Positions 44,230 through 55,479 of a stretch of DNA of 64,000 nt are shown here, piece by piece; within the stretch, counting starts at the first letter, position 1; every line of letters starts with the position of its first letter. Below the pieces are notes generated by a model. That model ran no database searches, was not told the DNA's origin, and saw only the letters and a list, made by a program, of their open reading frames with translations. Both the position numbers and the translations under genes were made by a program. Source of the DNA: Rhynchopus euleeides (Eukaryota; Euglenozoa; Diplonemea; Diplonemida; Diplonemidae); assembly GCA_963210315.1 (NCBI GenBank), contig OY723301.1, forward strand, positions 1,798,001-1,862,000, written 5' to 3'.

Positions 44230-45248
44230 CCGTGCCCACCGACGCACCGACGCCGGTGCCGACACCTCTGCCCACGGATGCACCGACGCCTGTGCCCACT
44301 CCGGTGCCGACGCCGATGCCAACCGACGCACCGACGCCTGTCCCCACGCCCGTCCCGACACCTGTCCCTACTGACGCACCGACACCTGTGCCTACTCAGC
44401 CGACGCCGATTCCGACTTACGCACCGACGCCTGTGCCCACGCCCGTCCCGACACCTGTCCCGACTGATGCACCAACGCCTGTTCCCACGGATGCGCCAAC
44501 TCCCGTGCCGACTGATGCGCCGACACCAGTTCCGACGGATGCACCGACGCCCGTGCCGACTGACGCACCGACACCTGTGCCCACGTCCGTTCCCACACCA
44601 GTTCCGACGGATGCACCGACTCCCGTGCCCACCGACGCGCCGACGCCTCTGCCCACGGATGCACCAACTCCCGTGCCGACTGATGCGCCGACACCTCTGC
44701 CAGTGACTGGCGGTCCGACTAGTGCGCAGTGCCGCGGCGCCCTGACGTGGGGCTTCGACACCCCCAGCAGCACAGAGGGCACGGGGGGGTCCTACAGCCG
44801 CTACTGCAAGAAGGGCTCAGGGTCGCTGCGCCTCAGGCGCCGCTCCTCCGCCACCTTCCGCCCCGGCTACGCCATGCAGCCCTCCTCCTTCTCGCTCGAC
44901 GCGAGGGCCGTCTCCACCGAATCGCGCCTCGTGATCCAGCTGCTCTCCTCGCAGGGCGCACTCATCTACCTCGTCTTTGCTGCCAACGCACGCCTCTACT
45001 ACACAGTCCGCGATGGGTCCTCGTGGGGTCAGTGGCAGGCAACGAAGCCTGGCAGCGTGCAGCGCCGCAAGTGGCAGTCCGTGGCCGTGGCATTCGACTG
45101 GACACAAGGCACTTTCCAGGTGTCGCTGGACGGCACATCCATGCCAAGCGCCCCACTGCCCGGTGGCCTTGACGACATTGCGAGTGTCAAGGTCTTCGTC
45201 GCACGGCGCTCCCCTGTCTACATCGATGATGTGGAGCTGCAGTGCTGA
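44230..45248 (+). CDS. Secreted CAP/SCP-domain protein, exon 2: Pro/Thr stalk and LamG-like domain
   Basis: The reading frame has no credible start of its own: the first codons at the border are TTG CCA GGC CCT, within the inverted repeat. It enters directly into the same PTPVPTDAP stalk as exon 1, which argues for a split gene. In the joined protein the stalk runs to about residue 565 and is followed by about 176 residues. These contain [36 protein letters not shown] and YIDDVELQC, typical of a concanavalin A-like/LamG beta-sandwich that binds carbohydrate or protein ligands. Cysteines near both ends may pair. The stop is TGA at 45246. Together with exon 1 this suggests a surface or secreted adhesin-like protein; function is inferred. 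A separate truncated paralog is the alternative. Confidence 0.85.
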
Positions 45249-45485
45249 TGCCCATCCCCACCTCGGAGCTGGGCCCTGATATCTTCTTCTCTTGTCTTGT
45301 TGATTGCTGTTGTGTTGTCTATAACCGGAATAACATTGAAATACCCGGCGCCCGTGGTGCTGTGCCTCTGCACCGCGGCCCTGGTCTGGCGTGCTATGAT
45401 GCCGTGCCCTGCATCGTGCGCACTCTGTGCATTAATAAGATCTGCCCACACTCGGCATGTGCATCGCGGTGTGGCATCCCCACAC

Positions 45486-45549
45486 CACCCACACGCCGAG
45501 CGTGGCGCGACACTGACAGCGCTGAGTGCAAGGCAGCAGGTTGACTCCG
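45486..45549. repeat. 64-bp duplicated segment, copy 1
   Basis: It matches 46061-46124 at 62 of 64 positions in the same orientation. It contains GGTTGACTCC, one base short of the RNA polymerase III B-box consensus, and TGGCGCGACACTG, loosely like an A-box, about 35 bp upstream. A tRNA-derived repeat is possible, but I could not fold a tRNA. Confidence 0.75.
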
Positions 45550-46060
45550 CTATGCCCGTCGGGGCTATAGTTGCCGTTCTGGAAAAAAAAACAAGATAAG
45601 GCGTTGTCGGTGCGCCCATAAAAAACCCCCCCGGTGGGGTGAAGAAGAAAACATCCGATTTTGCGATACCCTTTGGCTTTCATTTGTTTGCTGTTGTATT
45701 TTATTTAACCCGATCTGCGGACCCCCTCCGAGGAGAAGAAGGTTACAAGAGTGGGGGGCGTGGTCCGATGTGTTTTTTCTTAGGTTTCTTCCTTCTTTCT
45801 TTTCTCTTTTTTTGCCCCCCCCACCCCCCACCCCTAGCCACAATGCCGGCCGCTTCTGTCCCTATCACCACCACCGCCACGCCCCTCTCTCTTTTTTCTG
45901 GGCGTGGCGTCCTGGGGGCCTTGCGTTCCGGCAAGCGTTTGCTGTTCTGCTACACACGATGCCTTTCTTTGGTACATTTTTTTTGTTTCTTTCACCCCTC
46001 CCCGCCCAACTGGCGAGCGTCATGCCCGCGCTCGGCACGTGCACCGCCCATACGGTGCAT

Positions 46061-46124
46061 CACCCACACGCCGAGCGTGGCGCGAGACTGACAGCGCTGA
46101 GCGCAAGGCAGCAGGTTGACTCCG
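46061..46124. repeat. 64-bp duplicated segment, copy 2
   Basis: This is the second copy of 45486-45549. The sequence before both copies is also similar but diverged (CGGCAYGTGCAYCGC), so the duplicated unit is about 100 bp, with a conserved core. Confidence 0.75.
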
Positions 46125-46759
46125 TGCAGCCACACGATACCACCGCGACCCTCCCCATCCGCACCTATTCCCCTGCCCGCTCCAGCATGGCTGCGAGCAC
46201 CGAAAAGCCGATAAAGGCGGCCCCTTCGTCGGGGCAGCCTGCCATGAGCACGGCCAAGTAAAGATGCCCCTATGCTGTGGGTGTGGCGGTGCAGGACCTG
46301 AGAGGAAGCGAGAGAGAAGAGCTGGAAAGGTGGATCGCCGACATCCCATGCCTCGCGTTGTGTGGGTGGGTGGGTGGGTGGCCTGGCGCCACGCCTCGGC
46401 TCTTCTCTGCACACTCTCTCTAGGTCAGTCAGTTGCCATCCCCGCGCCCCTCCTTCTTTCTCGCACACCTTCCACGGCCCGTTTGTCTTTCCCTTCCCGA
46501 TATTCCACGCCTTGCTTTTACTTCCACACACAGACATCTCTATTATCCACAGTGCATTTGGCGAGGTGTTTGCACGGATGGAGCCGCCACCCCACCCCAC
46601 CCCACCCCACCCACCCCTCACACCCCCACCCGAAGAAGGCGAGTTCACGCCGCACATCGCTCGTGCTGCATGGCGCTCTCTCGGTGCATATTCCCCTCCA
46701 CACACCCTCCACCCCAACACCATGCAGCCTACACAGCTGCCCCACACACACGCAGCAAG

Positions 46760-47782
46760 ATGGTTGGATCCCCGGAGCCGCAGCGGCTGAACTGGGCCGA
46801 CATGGACGACAGCGATGACGAGATGTCCGACCTCGACATCCCTGCAGTGCACGCCCCCAGGGTGTGGGGCCCTGGCGCCACCGCAACCCTCGCCGAGTCG
46901 GACCGCGAGCTGGCAGCCCAGCAGATGCGCGAGGAGGCGGAGCGCCACCGGCAGCTCAAGGCGGCGGCGATGTCACAGGCCACCACACCCGCGACGCCAG
47001 ACATGCCCCCGAAGCAGCGCGTGTGGCCCTCCGTGCGGGACTCCGCCACCGCCACCGCCGCCACACCCTCCCCCGTCAACAGCACACCGCAGACGGACGG
47101 AACACCGCACGGGCTGCACCAGGCCCACACCGCATTCCCCTCGACACCCGGCACTACTCCGCTTGACTACCAGGCGCAGTACTATGCGATGCAGGCAGCT
47201 GCTTACCACGCCTCCTCACACGCCATGCCTGCAGAGCGGTTCCACTACGCACCGCACCGCGCCATGCGGTTTGAAGCGCAGCGGAAGCTGGTGCAGCTGC
47301 TGTCCGAGTCTGCCGGGCAGATGTCGATGCAGGACCTCTCGAAGCAGCTGGACTGGAAGCGGTGCAGCTACTCCCGCCTCCTGGGGAGCCTCTACGCATT
47401 CCTCAAGCGCGACTGCAAGCACCTGGTGACATGCACCTGGGGCAATGTCGCGCTGCGCGACGAGGTTGCCGGATACGCCCCTATGCCTACAACGCCTGCC
47501 GACGCACCAGCCTCTGTGGGCAGCCATGAAGCTGACGAGGAGGAGGCAGACGCAGAGCTGCTGGATGAAGGCAGCCACAGCAGCTCATCGCACGGCGCGC
47601 AGGCGCAGGGGCAGGAGGCAGAGGCGGCGCCGTCGGAGGAGGGCAGGAAGGGTGGTGCGGATGTGCAGGCTGCGGGGGGTGGTGGCAGCAACCCTGGGAG
47701 TGCGAAGGCGACCCCAGTGCTGGCGGCCAAGTCTCATGAGGTGACCGACATTGCACAGTCTCTCCTCAGCATGATGTGGTAG
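46760..47782 (+). CDS. Acidic protein with a helix-turn-helix-like core, function unknown
   Basis: The protein has 340 residues. I chose the ATG at 46760 because it follows a pyrimidine-rich stretch ending in CGCAG, a plausible acceptor, and because the next residues (LNWADMDDSDDEM) resemble the short acidic Trp-containing motifs of RNA-associated proteins. An in-frame ATG at 46670 would add 30 low-complexity residues. Residues 45-70 look like a charged helix; 75-165 are Pro/Thr/Ala/His-rich and likely disordered. Residues 168-233 form a predicted helical core (RFEAQRKLVQLLSE, SMQDLSKQLDW, YSRLLGSLYAFLKRD, then a short strand) that resembles winged-helix or LOTUS-type folds. The C-terminal part is Glu/Ser/Gly-rich and disordered, ending in a short helix. 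A nucleic-acid-binding role is possible, not shown. The gene follows the CAP gene on the same strand. Confidence 0.85.
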   Translation: MVGSPEPQRLNWADMDDSDDEMSDLDIPAVHAPRVWGPGATATLAESDRELAAQQMREEAERHRQLKAAAMSQATTPATPDMPPKQRVWPSVRDSATATAATPSPVNSTPQTDGTPHGLHQAHTAFPSTPGTTPLDYQAQYYAMQAAAYHASSHAMPAERFHYAPHRAMRFEAQRKLVQLLSESAGQMSMQDLSKQLDWKRCSYSRLLGSLYAFLKRDCKHLVTCTWGNVALRDEVAGYAPMPTTPADAPASVGSHEADEEEADAELLDEGSHSSSSHGAQAQGQEAEAAPSEEGRKGGADVQAAGGGGSNPGSAKATPVLAAKSHEVTDIAQSLLSMMW

Positions 47783-48064
47783 TGAGCTGCACATGCTAGC
47801 GCACGTAGGGGCAGGTGAGGGTGGGGAGGAGGAGGAGGGGGAGGTGGGGGGTATGGGGCTGTAGCGGTGCCTGTATTGTGTCGTTCAACACAGCTTCCTT
47901 CCGCCTGTTTCAGGCAATGTACTACACCACCCAACTCCCGCTTATTATTATTTTTTTTTCACAGCTCCCATTTTTTTGGATACAGGCACCGCTCAGCAAG
48001 GTTTTGCAGTTGTGTGGGGGAGAGTTACGGCTGTATCTCTGCCAATTGCGGATCCCCCCCCCCC
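47783..48064. other. Short intergenic region
   Basis: This is the likely 3' UTR of the preceding gene and a C run that abuts the telomere-like element. No gene is seen. Confidence 0.5.
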
Positions 48065-50905
48065 CAGGCCTCTGGCTAATTCGGGTCGAACGTTAAGTTT
48101 CTCCGTGCCGGGGGGGGGAGGGGGGGGGGGGGGGCTACCCTACCCTACCCTAGGGTTGGGGCCGCCGGGGTCCCAGATTTTTTGGTAATTTCCAGGTGTG
48201 GGTAGGGGGACCTTTTCGAATTTTTTTTTCGAGGGGTGCCCATTTTGGCGATTTGGGCCCGATTTCGAGGGTTACGGGTGACCCTAGACCCTACCCAACC
48301 CTAGGGTTGGGGTTGGGGTTAACTCCAGACCCTACCCTCACCCTAGGGTTAGGGTTAACCCTAGACCCTACCCTGGGGTTAGGGTTAACCCTATACCCTA
48401 CCCAACCCTAGGGTTAGGGTCAGGGTTAACCCTACACCCTACCCAACCCTAGGGTTAGGGTTGGGGTTAACCCTAGACCCTACCCTAGGGTTAGGGTCAG
48501 GGTTAACCCTAGACCCAACCCTACCCTAGGGTTAGGGTTAACCCTACACCCTACCCAACCCTAGGGTTAGGGTTAGGGTTAACCCTAGACCCTACCCTAG
48601 GGTTAGGGTCAGGGTTAACCCTATACCCAACCCAACCCTACACCCAACCCTACCCTAGGGTTAGGGTCAGGGTTAACCCTAGACCCAACCCTACCCTAGG
48701 GTTAGGGTTAACCCTAGACCCTACCCTAGGGTTAGGGTCAGGGTTAACCCTAGACCCAACCCAACCCTACACCCAACCCTACCCTAGGGTTAGGGTTAGG
48801 GTTAACCCTAGACCCAACCCAACCCTAGGGTTAGGGTTCGGGTTAACCCTAGACCCAACCCAACCCTAGGGTTAGGGTTGGGGTTAACCCTATACCCTAC
48901 CCAACCCTAGGGTTAGGGTCAGGGTTAACCCTAGACCCAACCCAACCCTAGGGTTAGGGTTAGGGTTAACCCTATACCCAACCCAACCCTAGGGTTAGGG
49001 TTAACCCAACCCAACCCTAGGGTTAGGGTTAACCCAACCCGACCCTAGGGTTAGGGTTAACCCTACACCCTACCCAACCCTAGGGTTAGGGTCAGGGTTA
49101 ACCCTAGACCCAACCCAACCCTAGGGTTAGGGTCAGGGTTAACCCTAGACCCAACCCAACCCTAGGGTTAGGGTTGGGGTTAACCCTATACCCTACCCAA
49201 CCCTAGGGTTAGGGTCAGGGTTAACCCTAGACCCAACCCAACCCTAGGGTTAGGGTTAACCCTATACCCCACCCAACCCTAGGGTTAGGGTTAGGGTTAA
49301 CCCTATACCCAACCCTACCCTAGGGTTAGGGTTAGGGTTAACCCAAGACCCAACCCTACCCTAGGGTTAGGGTTAACCCTATACCCTACCCAACCCTAGG
49401 GTTAGGGTTGGGGTTAACCCTATACCCTACCCTCACCCTAGGGTTAGGGTTAACCCTATACCCAACCCAACCCTAGGGTTAGGGTTAACCCAAGACCCAA
49501 CCCTACCCTAGGGTTAGGGTTAGGGTTAACCCTATACACAACCCAACCCTAGGGTTAGGGTTAACCCTATACCCTACCCAACCCGAGGGTTAGGGTTGGG
49601 GGTTAACCCAAGACCCTGCCCGACCCTAGGGTTAGGGTTCACCCTAGACCCGACCCAACCCTCGGATCAGGGTTGGGGTTAACCCTATACCCTACCCTAA
49701 CCCTAGGGTAGGGTCTAGGGTCAACCCTGACCCTAACCCTAGGGTTGGGTCAAGGGTTAACCCTAACCCTAGGGTTGGGTAGGGTCTAGGGTTTACCCTG
49801 ACCCTAACCCTAGGGTTAGGGTAGGGTCTAGGGTCAACCCTGACCCTAACCCTAGGGTTGGGTAGGGTCCAGGGTTAACCCTAAGCCTAACCCGAGGGTT
49901 GGGTAGGGTCTAGGGTCAACCCTGACCCTAACCCGAGGGTTGGGTAGGGTCTAGGGTTAACCCTAACCCTAACCCTAGGGTTAGGGTAGGGTCTAGGGTT
50001 AACCCTGACCCTAACCCTAGGGTTAGGGTAGGGTCTAGGGTTAACCCTGACCCTAACCCTAGGGTTAGGGTAGGGTCTAGGGTCAACCCTAACCCTATCC
50101 CTAGGGTTGGGTCAAGGGTTAACCCTAACCCTAACCCTAGGGTTGGGTAGGGTCTGGGGTCAACCCTGACCCTAACCCTAGGGTTGGGTCAAGGGTTAAC
50201 CCTGACCCTAACCCTAGGGTTAGGGTAGGGTCTAGGGTCAACCCTAACCCTAACCCTAGGGTTGGGTCAAGGGTTAACCCTAACCCTAACCCTAGGGTTG
50301 GGTAGGGTCTGGGGTCAACCCTGACCCTAACCCTAGGGTTGGGTCAAGGGTTAACCCTAACCCTAGGGTTAGGGTAGGGTCTAGGGTTAACCCTGACCCT
50401 AACCCTAGGGTTGGGTCAAGGGTTAACCCTAACCCTAACCCTAGGGTTAGGGTAGGGTCTAGGGGTTTACCCTGACCCTAACCCTAGGGTTGGGTAGGGT
50501 CTAGGGTCAACCCTGACCCTAACCCGAGGGTTGGGTAGGGTCTAGGGTTAACCCTGACCCTAACCCTAGGGTTAGGGTAGGGTCTAGGGTCAACCCTAAC
50601 CCTAACCCTAGGGTTGGGTAGGGTCTAGGGTCAACCCTGACCCTTACCCTAGGGTTGGGTAGGGTCTGGGGTCAACCCTGACCCTAACCCTTGGGTTGGG
50701 TTGGGTCTAGGATCAACCCTGGCCCTGACCCCTGGGTTGGGTAGGGTCGTGTTGGGTCGGGTTATGGGTACCCAACCCTCACCCTAGGGTAGGGTTGGGT
50801 CGGGTTGTGGGTACCCCCGACGTGCTGTAGGGTAGGGTAGGGTAGGGTAGGCCCCCCCCCTCCGGCCCAACGTTAAGTCCGGCCCCAGAATTAGCCAGAG
50901 GCCTG
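48065..50905. mobile_element. 2.84-kb inverted-repeat element enclosing a telomere-like palindrome
   Basis: The ends are CAGGCCTCTGGCTAATTC (48065-48082) and its exact complement (50888-50905). Inside each end come AACGTTAAG, a G or C run and three to five CTACC/GGTAG repeats, in mirrored order. The element is flanked on both sides by C runs, so the target duplication, if any, cannot be defined. No protein is encoded. The mirrored order from the outside in shows that the whole unit is a large imperfect palindrome. Confidence 0.8.
48280..50830. repeat. Degenerate telomere-like array in two opposite orientations
   Basis: Units of about 35-60 bp are built from CCCTA, CCCAA, TTAGGG and TCAGGG words. 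In the left half (to about 49690) the order is CCCTAGACCC, AACCCTAGGG, TTAGGGTCAGGG, TTAACCC. The right half carries the reverse complement order (AACCCTGACCCTAACCC, TAGGGTTGGG, TAGGGTCTAGGG). The switch lies near 49690-49710. Each unit is itself partly palindromic (CCCTAGGG, GGGTTAACCC). It is not a plain TTAGGG tract. Confidence 0.9.
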
Positions 50906-53900
50906 CCCCCCCCCCCCCCCCCTCCCTCTTCCCCTCCTCCTCACCTGAGGATCCCTCAGGTAACACCTGCAAAGCAAACGTAACTGCCCCCACCCCCCTC
51001 CCTCGTTCTGTCTGAACACGTGAATGCGACGCTATCTCTGTGACGAGACCCTGTCCCGCACCACCTCACCCCACCCACCCCCTCTCTCTCTTGGGCGCAA
51101 TTCAACGCAGTTGCGGAGAGAGCTGCGCGTGACCACAGTGCAGCCAGAAAACCCCAGCCAGTGACCCCCGCTCCTCCCACCCGGGGGGCGCTGGAATCAC
51201 GGGCAAAAAGTATTTCAAACCCTCTTCCAAAGGGGGTGGTCTTCACTCCGGTGCCGAATACGGTGCGTTTTTGGTCTATTTTCTCCTATTCAATGCAGCC
51301 TCCGCATTTCATACGAGAAAACTGTGCCATTTTTTTTTGCCGTTTTCTTCCCGATAGTGAACAAGAGAGAGGGCTTTCAAAAACAAATCTTCACCCCATC
51401 CCCCCACCCCCACCCCCCTCTTTTTGTCTTGCAAGTGTAAAGAGCAGCATAACCTGCCTTTCTTTTTTCCGGATGTGTCAATAACAGATTTTGATCCCAT
51501 AACCCCCATTCCCCTCCCCTCCCCTCCCCACCCCCCCGTCCCATCCCCCCCCACCCTGCATCTTATATACCTCTGCATGGTTTCGTATTCTGACGGGGTT
51601 AGGAGGGTGGTGTTGGCGGGCATGTGTGTTGCTGGATGATTGTGTGTTTTTTACACTGCTTTCTGAAGATGAAGGTGAAACGGCAGTGCAGCTGGAATCT
51701 CGGGGTGAGTCTGTGGCTGCACTGCAACAAGAGAATTTCAGACGAGACGAATGATTCGACATGAAGCAAGTTTCGCACGCACACAAGAGTGACGGATGGC
51801 TGTTGATTGCCCTCACATCTCTCTGATCAAGACGTGGTCACCACAACACACTCTCCCCCACCGACCCCTTCCTCCTGCCCCTTCTCCAGTTTTTCGCGAT
51901 TTCTCATCTCTTTTGTACGTACCCCTTCTTTGTCAAAACACAATTATGTCCCCACCCCCTCACACCTGTCCCTCGCTAGCCCGCTACCCCTGATCCCCTC
52001 GCCCCTCTTCCAACTCCACAACACCCAGCTTGAGCCAGATTGGATAAAAAAAGGTTCAGAATGCAACGTCGCACCCTCTTTTTATCTTCCAACCCAAAAT
52101 AAAAGAACAAGCTGTCTCTGACTCAGCAGTGCGGTGTCCCGTCTTTTTGATACAACATCACAAAGGCAAGCCTATTCACGGCAACACCACCACCGCCACC
52201 CCCCACTCTCTTCTGCAGGGGGGAGGCCGCGTCACACCGCAGCTCGTGCGCGCAAAGGAAAAGAGTTGGTGCCTTGGGTTGGTCGGGGTGTCGCCTTCTC
52301 TTTTATTTTGCAGTCATCAGTTCCTAGCAAACACCTAGCAAAAGAGGTTGCTACTGCCAGCGCGCAAACTCCGGTTCACCCCCCAGATGGGGGCCGCACA
52401 AAACGGTAAAGATTGCTTGTTATTTGCCGGGAGGAGGATGTTCTCCGCAATGGGTGCGTTTTCGGCAGTTTTCACTCTCTAGCGAGGGGGAAATTCTCCA
52501 AAACAAACGCGCCGTTATATCGGCACTGCGGGGGGGAGATCCCCTTCCCCGCCTCCCCAGAAAAGTAAAAAAAGAGAGGAAGGAGGGGGCGAGGAGAGTG
52601 CCCCCTCCTTTTCTTTTGTTCCGGGTTTCATTTTGTTTCGACGCCCATTCGGTGCCGAGGAGGAGGAGGCGGCGTGGGGTGGGGGGTGGGGGGGACGGGG
52701 CAGGCAAAATCCTGGCTGAGAACCGGTGAGGATTTGTTCAAAAAAAATTAAAATAACGCAACGCCTTCCCGCCCCATCCCACCTCACCTCACCCAACTCA
52801 CGGAGCCCGCGGTGTGTTTCACCCGCCGCTGCTTCTTTCTTTGTACATACCCACCCACTCACCCACCCCCACCAACCCATGGCAGCCCGCACGCAGTCGC
52901 CCCCCCTCACTGCATGGCTCGGCCACGGCGACGGGTTATTTGATAGACCCGTGCCGCTTGTATGAATCCAACCTAGATGGGTGGTGCGGTGAGGGGAAGG
53001 CGTTTGCCCCTCTCCCCTTGCTGAGCACACCCGCCCCACCGCCAACTCCCAAGCCCCCATCCTCCCCCCCCGCAATGCACCAACCAGGTCGCTGGCTGTG
53101 GGGGGGACCGTGTTGGGGGGTCGTGTGCACAAACACACAACCCCGGACTCCTTGCCAGCGTGGTCCTCCCCGCTTGCCCCCTCCAGACATGCCTCAAGTA
53201 ACCCTTAGTAGTTTATTTTTGTTTTGCTCGTGTAGATTTTGATGTTGATATACTTTACTATTTATTGGGGGGGGGCTTTCACCCTCCGTTGTCAAACGGT
53301 TACAAAGCGTGTCACTAATGCGAGGGTGTCTGTTCACTTTTCACCCCCTGTGTCAAAACAGTTCCAGGTATGGCGCCTATTTCTGTTAAAAAATCTGTTC
53401 ACTTTACCTGCGCTCTCGAGCGAAACGGCGGTCGTTATTTGCCAGTGGGTCATTTGCTCCTCTGCAGGTATCGACAACCTTCAACGTTTTCGTTCTGGCC
53501 ACAATAAAAAATGTTCAAAAAAAAGTGCCAAACGGCCCCACCAAAGACCACAATACCCCCTCCCCCTGCCGACTCTGTTGGCATTTTTGTACACTCGCGA
53601 CCCCGCGTGTAGCACCTGCTGCCGCCGATCGCGCCGCCCCCGCCCCTCCCTCTTCCCGTGTTCTTATTGCCGGAAACCTTATCATAGCCCCACTCTCTCT
53701 CTGCCCGTCTACACTACACCCTGCAACCCCGCCCCAACTTGCTTGCTGATTCTGAGGGAGTGTCCGTTGGCGCGGACCTTCCTTGTCCCAACACCCTGCA
53801 CTACAAAAGGCTAGCGTGTGTGTGTGCCTCATTAAATCGGTTGCAGAGTGACAGAGCTTGACACACAGTGGCACAGAGCGGCCCAACGTATTTTTATGTA

Positions 53901-55280
53901 CACGGGGGCCTAGTCAGTCTCTCTCTGACCAGGCTTGTCCCTGTCAACAAAGGGCCTGCTCAGTGACCCTGGTCATGACCAGGGGTACAGGGCAAAATGG
54001 GCTGCAACCCCCCTGGTCAATTTAGGCCTGGTCACCCACCTGGTCACAACCCTGACGAGGCCGTGTAGGGCGGGCGCGGGGGAGGGATGGTGAGGGTGAA
54101 CAAGGCTACGTGGAGGTGCAGAGGGATTCCCGTGAAGGGAAGCGGGAGGATGGGGGGTGGGGGTTGTGCCGGTATCTGGCGGTGTAACAATAAAGCGAAA
54201 ACGTTGAAGTGCCGCGTCTCGGAGGGCAGGCGTGAACCCCACCACCCACCACTACCCTCCCACCCTCCCACCCGTGCAATCCCCCACGCCCCCCAACCCA
54301 CCCACCTCGTCACAGGATGCTCTCGCATTCCACGCAACCCTACCCATTCTCTTGTCTGTTGTTGCTTTTATACGGCAGGCTCTTGCATCGCACATGTGAT
54401 ACATTTGATCCTTGAGAGTCATTCCTTCTCTCGAAAAGGTCACCCCCCCCCCAAGTTCCCTGCCCACCTGGGTGATTCAGCCGCTTCACACCAGGGCCCT
54501 CCCCTCCTGGTGGTCTACCGGCACAACAACACAATACCTATCGAAAAGGTCTCTCGGTGCCTACCCCCCGCACTACTTAGCGGGGGTTTCACAAAGGCAG
54601 GAGGAGCACGGAGAACCCTGGCCTTCAAAGGTGTTGCTATCCTACAGATTGTTCTCTCTCTCGAATGGAAGGTGGTGCGTCTTTTCTCACTCAATTCCCA
54701 TATTGTCGAGAGCCAGACCTTGCTTGCATTTTCGAGAAGACCTTTCATTTCATGCGTTTTTCTTACTCACGCCTGCGATGTAAGAGCCTGGGTCGTGGAT
54801 GTCGGTGTGGCGGAAATGCGTAACCATAACAATACTGCGAAGAGTGGATGTGATGTGGTGCTTCGAACAAGGCAACGTGCCTGGCTAGTCGGCCAGGGTG
54901 GGTCGGGGGGTGTTTGGTCTGTTTGTCTTGCCCTGCAAGGTGCTGGTGTGCATCTGTGCTTTCAATTGAACTGGAGAAACCCATGTTAGGGCCAGGGGCT
55001 CGGTGTGTTGGGCACTGCTGTAGAATGGTGTTTCCTGCTGAGGTTTGAGGGGTAACCGCGTGGTGTTGGGGTGTGCATTCAAACAAACAAACTTCACCTC
55101 CCGCACTCAAACCCACGCGTGGATGCTCTGTCGATGCCACCTATGCAGCAGGTGTTGAACGCACCAAGCCTCCGCCTAACCTGACATGCCACACCAGCTA
55201 CAAAGGGGTGTCCCAACGAACGGGCAGCCCCAACACGGGTGGGGGAGGTGCGGGAGCAACAGCAACTGACACCGGCACCC
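50906..55280. other. 4.4-kb intergenic region, no gene seen
   Basis: Both strands hold only short or low-complexity open frames without conserved motifs. Homopolymers of A, C and T are frequent. The only ordered structure I find is the CCTGGTCA palindrome cluster at 53920-54055. It could hold the transcription-unit boundary before the downstream gene pair, but the sequence gives no direct proof. Confidence 0.5.
53920..54055. promoter_or_regulatory. Cluster of CCTGGTCA/TGACCAGG motifs with an 18-bp perfect palindrome
   Basis: CCCTGGTCATGACCAGGG at 53967-53984 is a perfect palindrome. The half-site CCTGGTCA or TGACCAGG occurs four more times within 140 bp (near 53927, 54021, 54038 and 54049). 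Such repeated half-sites often bind dimeric proteins; no factor can be named. Confidence 0.5.
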
Positions 55281-55476
55281 CCTCCCCCCCCCCCCCCTCT
55301 CTCTCCGCCAAACAAAGAACCACCCCCCCCCCCTCCAAAAGACCCGACAACGGGACAGATCAACGCCAGAAATTTACACCCCCCCCCCCTCCGCCACACC
55401 ACACCACCCCCCCCCTCCCCTCCCCCTACCCCCCCTCCCCTCCCCCTACCCCCCCTCCCCTCCCCCTACCCCCCCT
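55281..55476 (+). promoter_or_regulatory. Pyrimidine/C-rich tract just before the start codon
   Basis: Nearly all bases on the + strand are C or T, with three copies of a roughly 21-bp C-rich unit at 55412-55476. The last AG before the start codon is at about 55374, so if trans-splicing is used the 5' leader would be about 105 nt of almost pure pyrimidine. Similar but shorter tracts precede 59067 and 61356. Confidence 0.5.
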
Positions 55477-55479
55477 GCG

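Larger units (their letters stand above)
45249..46759. other. Intergenic region with a duplicated 64-bp segment
   Basis: No clear gene is present. A mini-ORF of 24 codons at 46185-46259 starts with ATG and ends with TAA, but it has no recognisable features. Pyrimidine-rich stretches at 45780-45835 and 46600-46720 could serve trans-splicing or polyadenylation of the neighbours. Confidence 0.5.

Noticed and set aside
48280..50830. Simple end-to-end telomere fusion
   Set aside because: Each unit already mixes both strands' telomere words, and the unique flanks outside the array are inverted copies of each other, which a fusion of two chromosomes would not give.
52515..53138. Minus-strand open frame of about 207 codons
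   Set aside because: Its composition follows the homopolymer-rich DNA and there are no recognisable motifs or a plausible start context.
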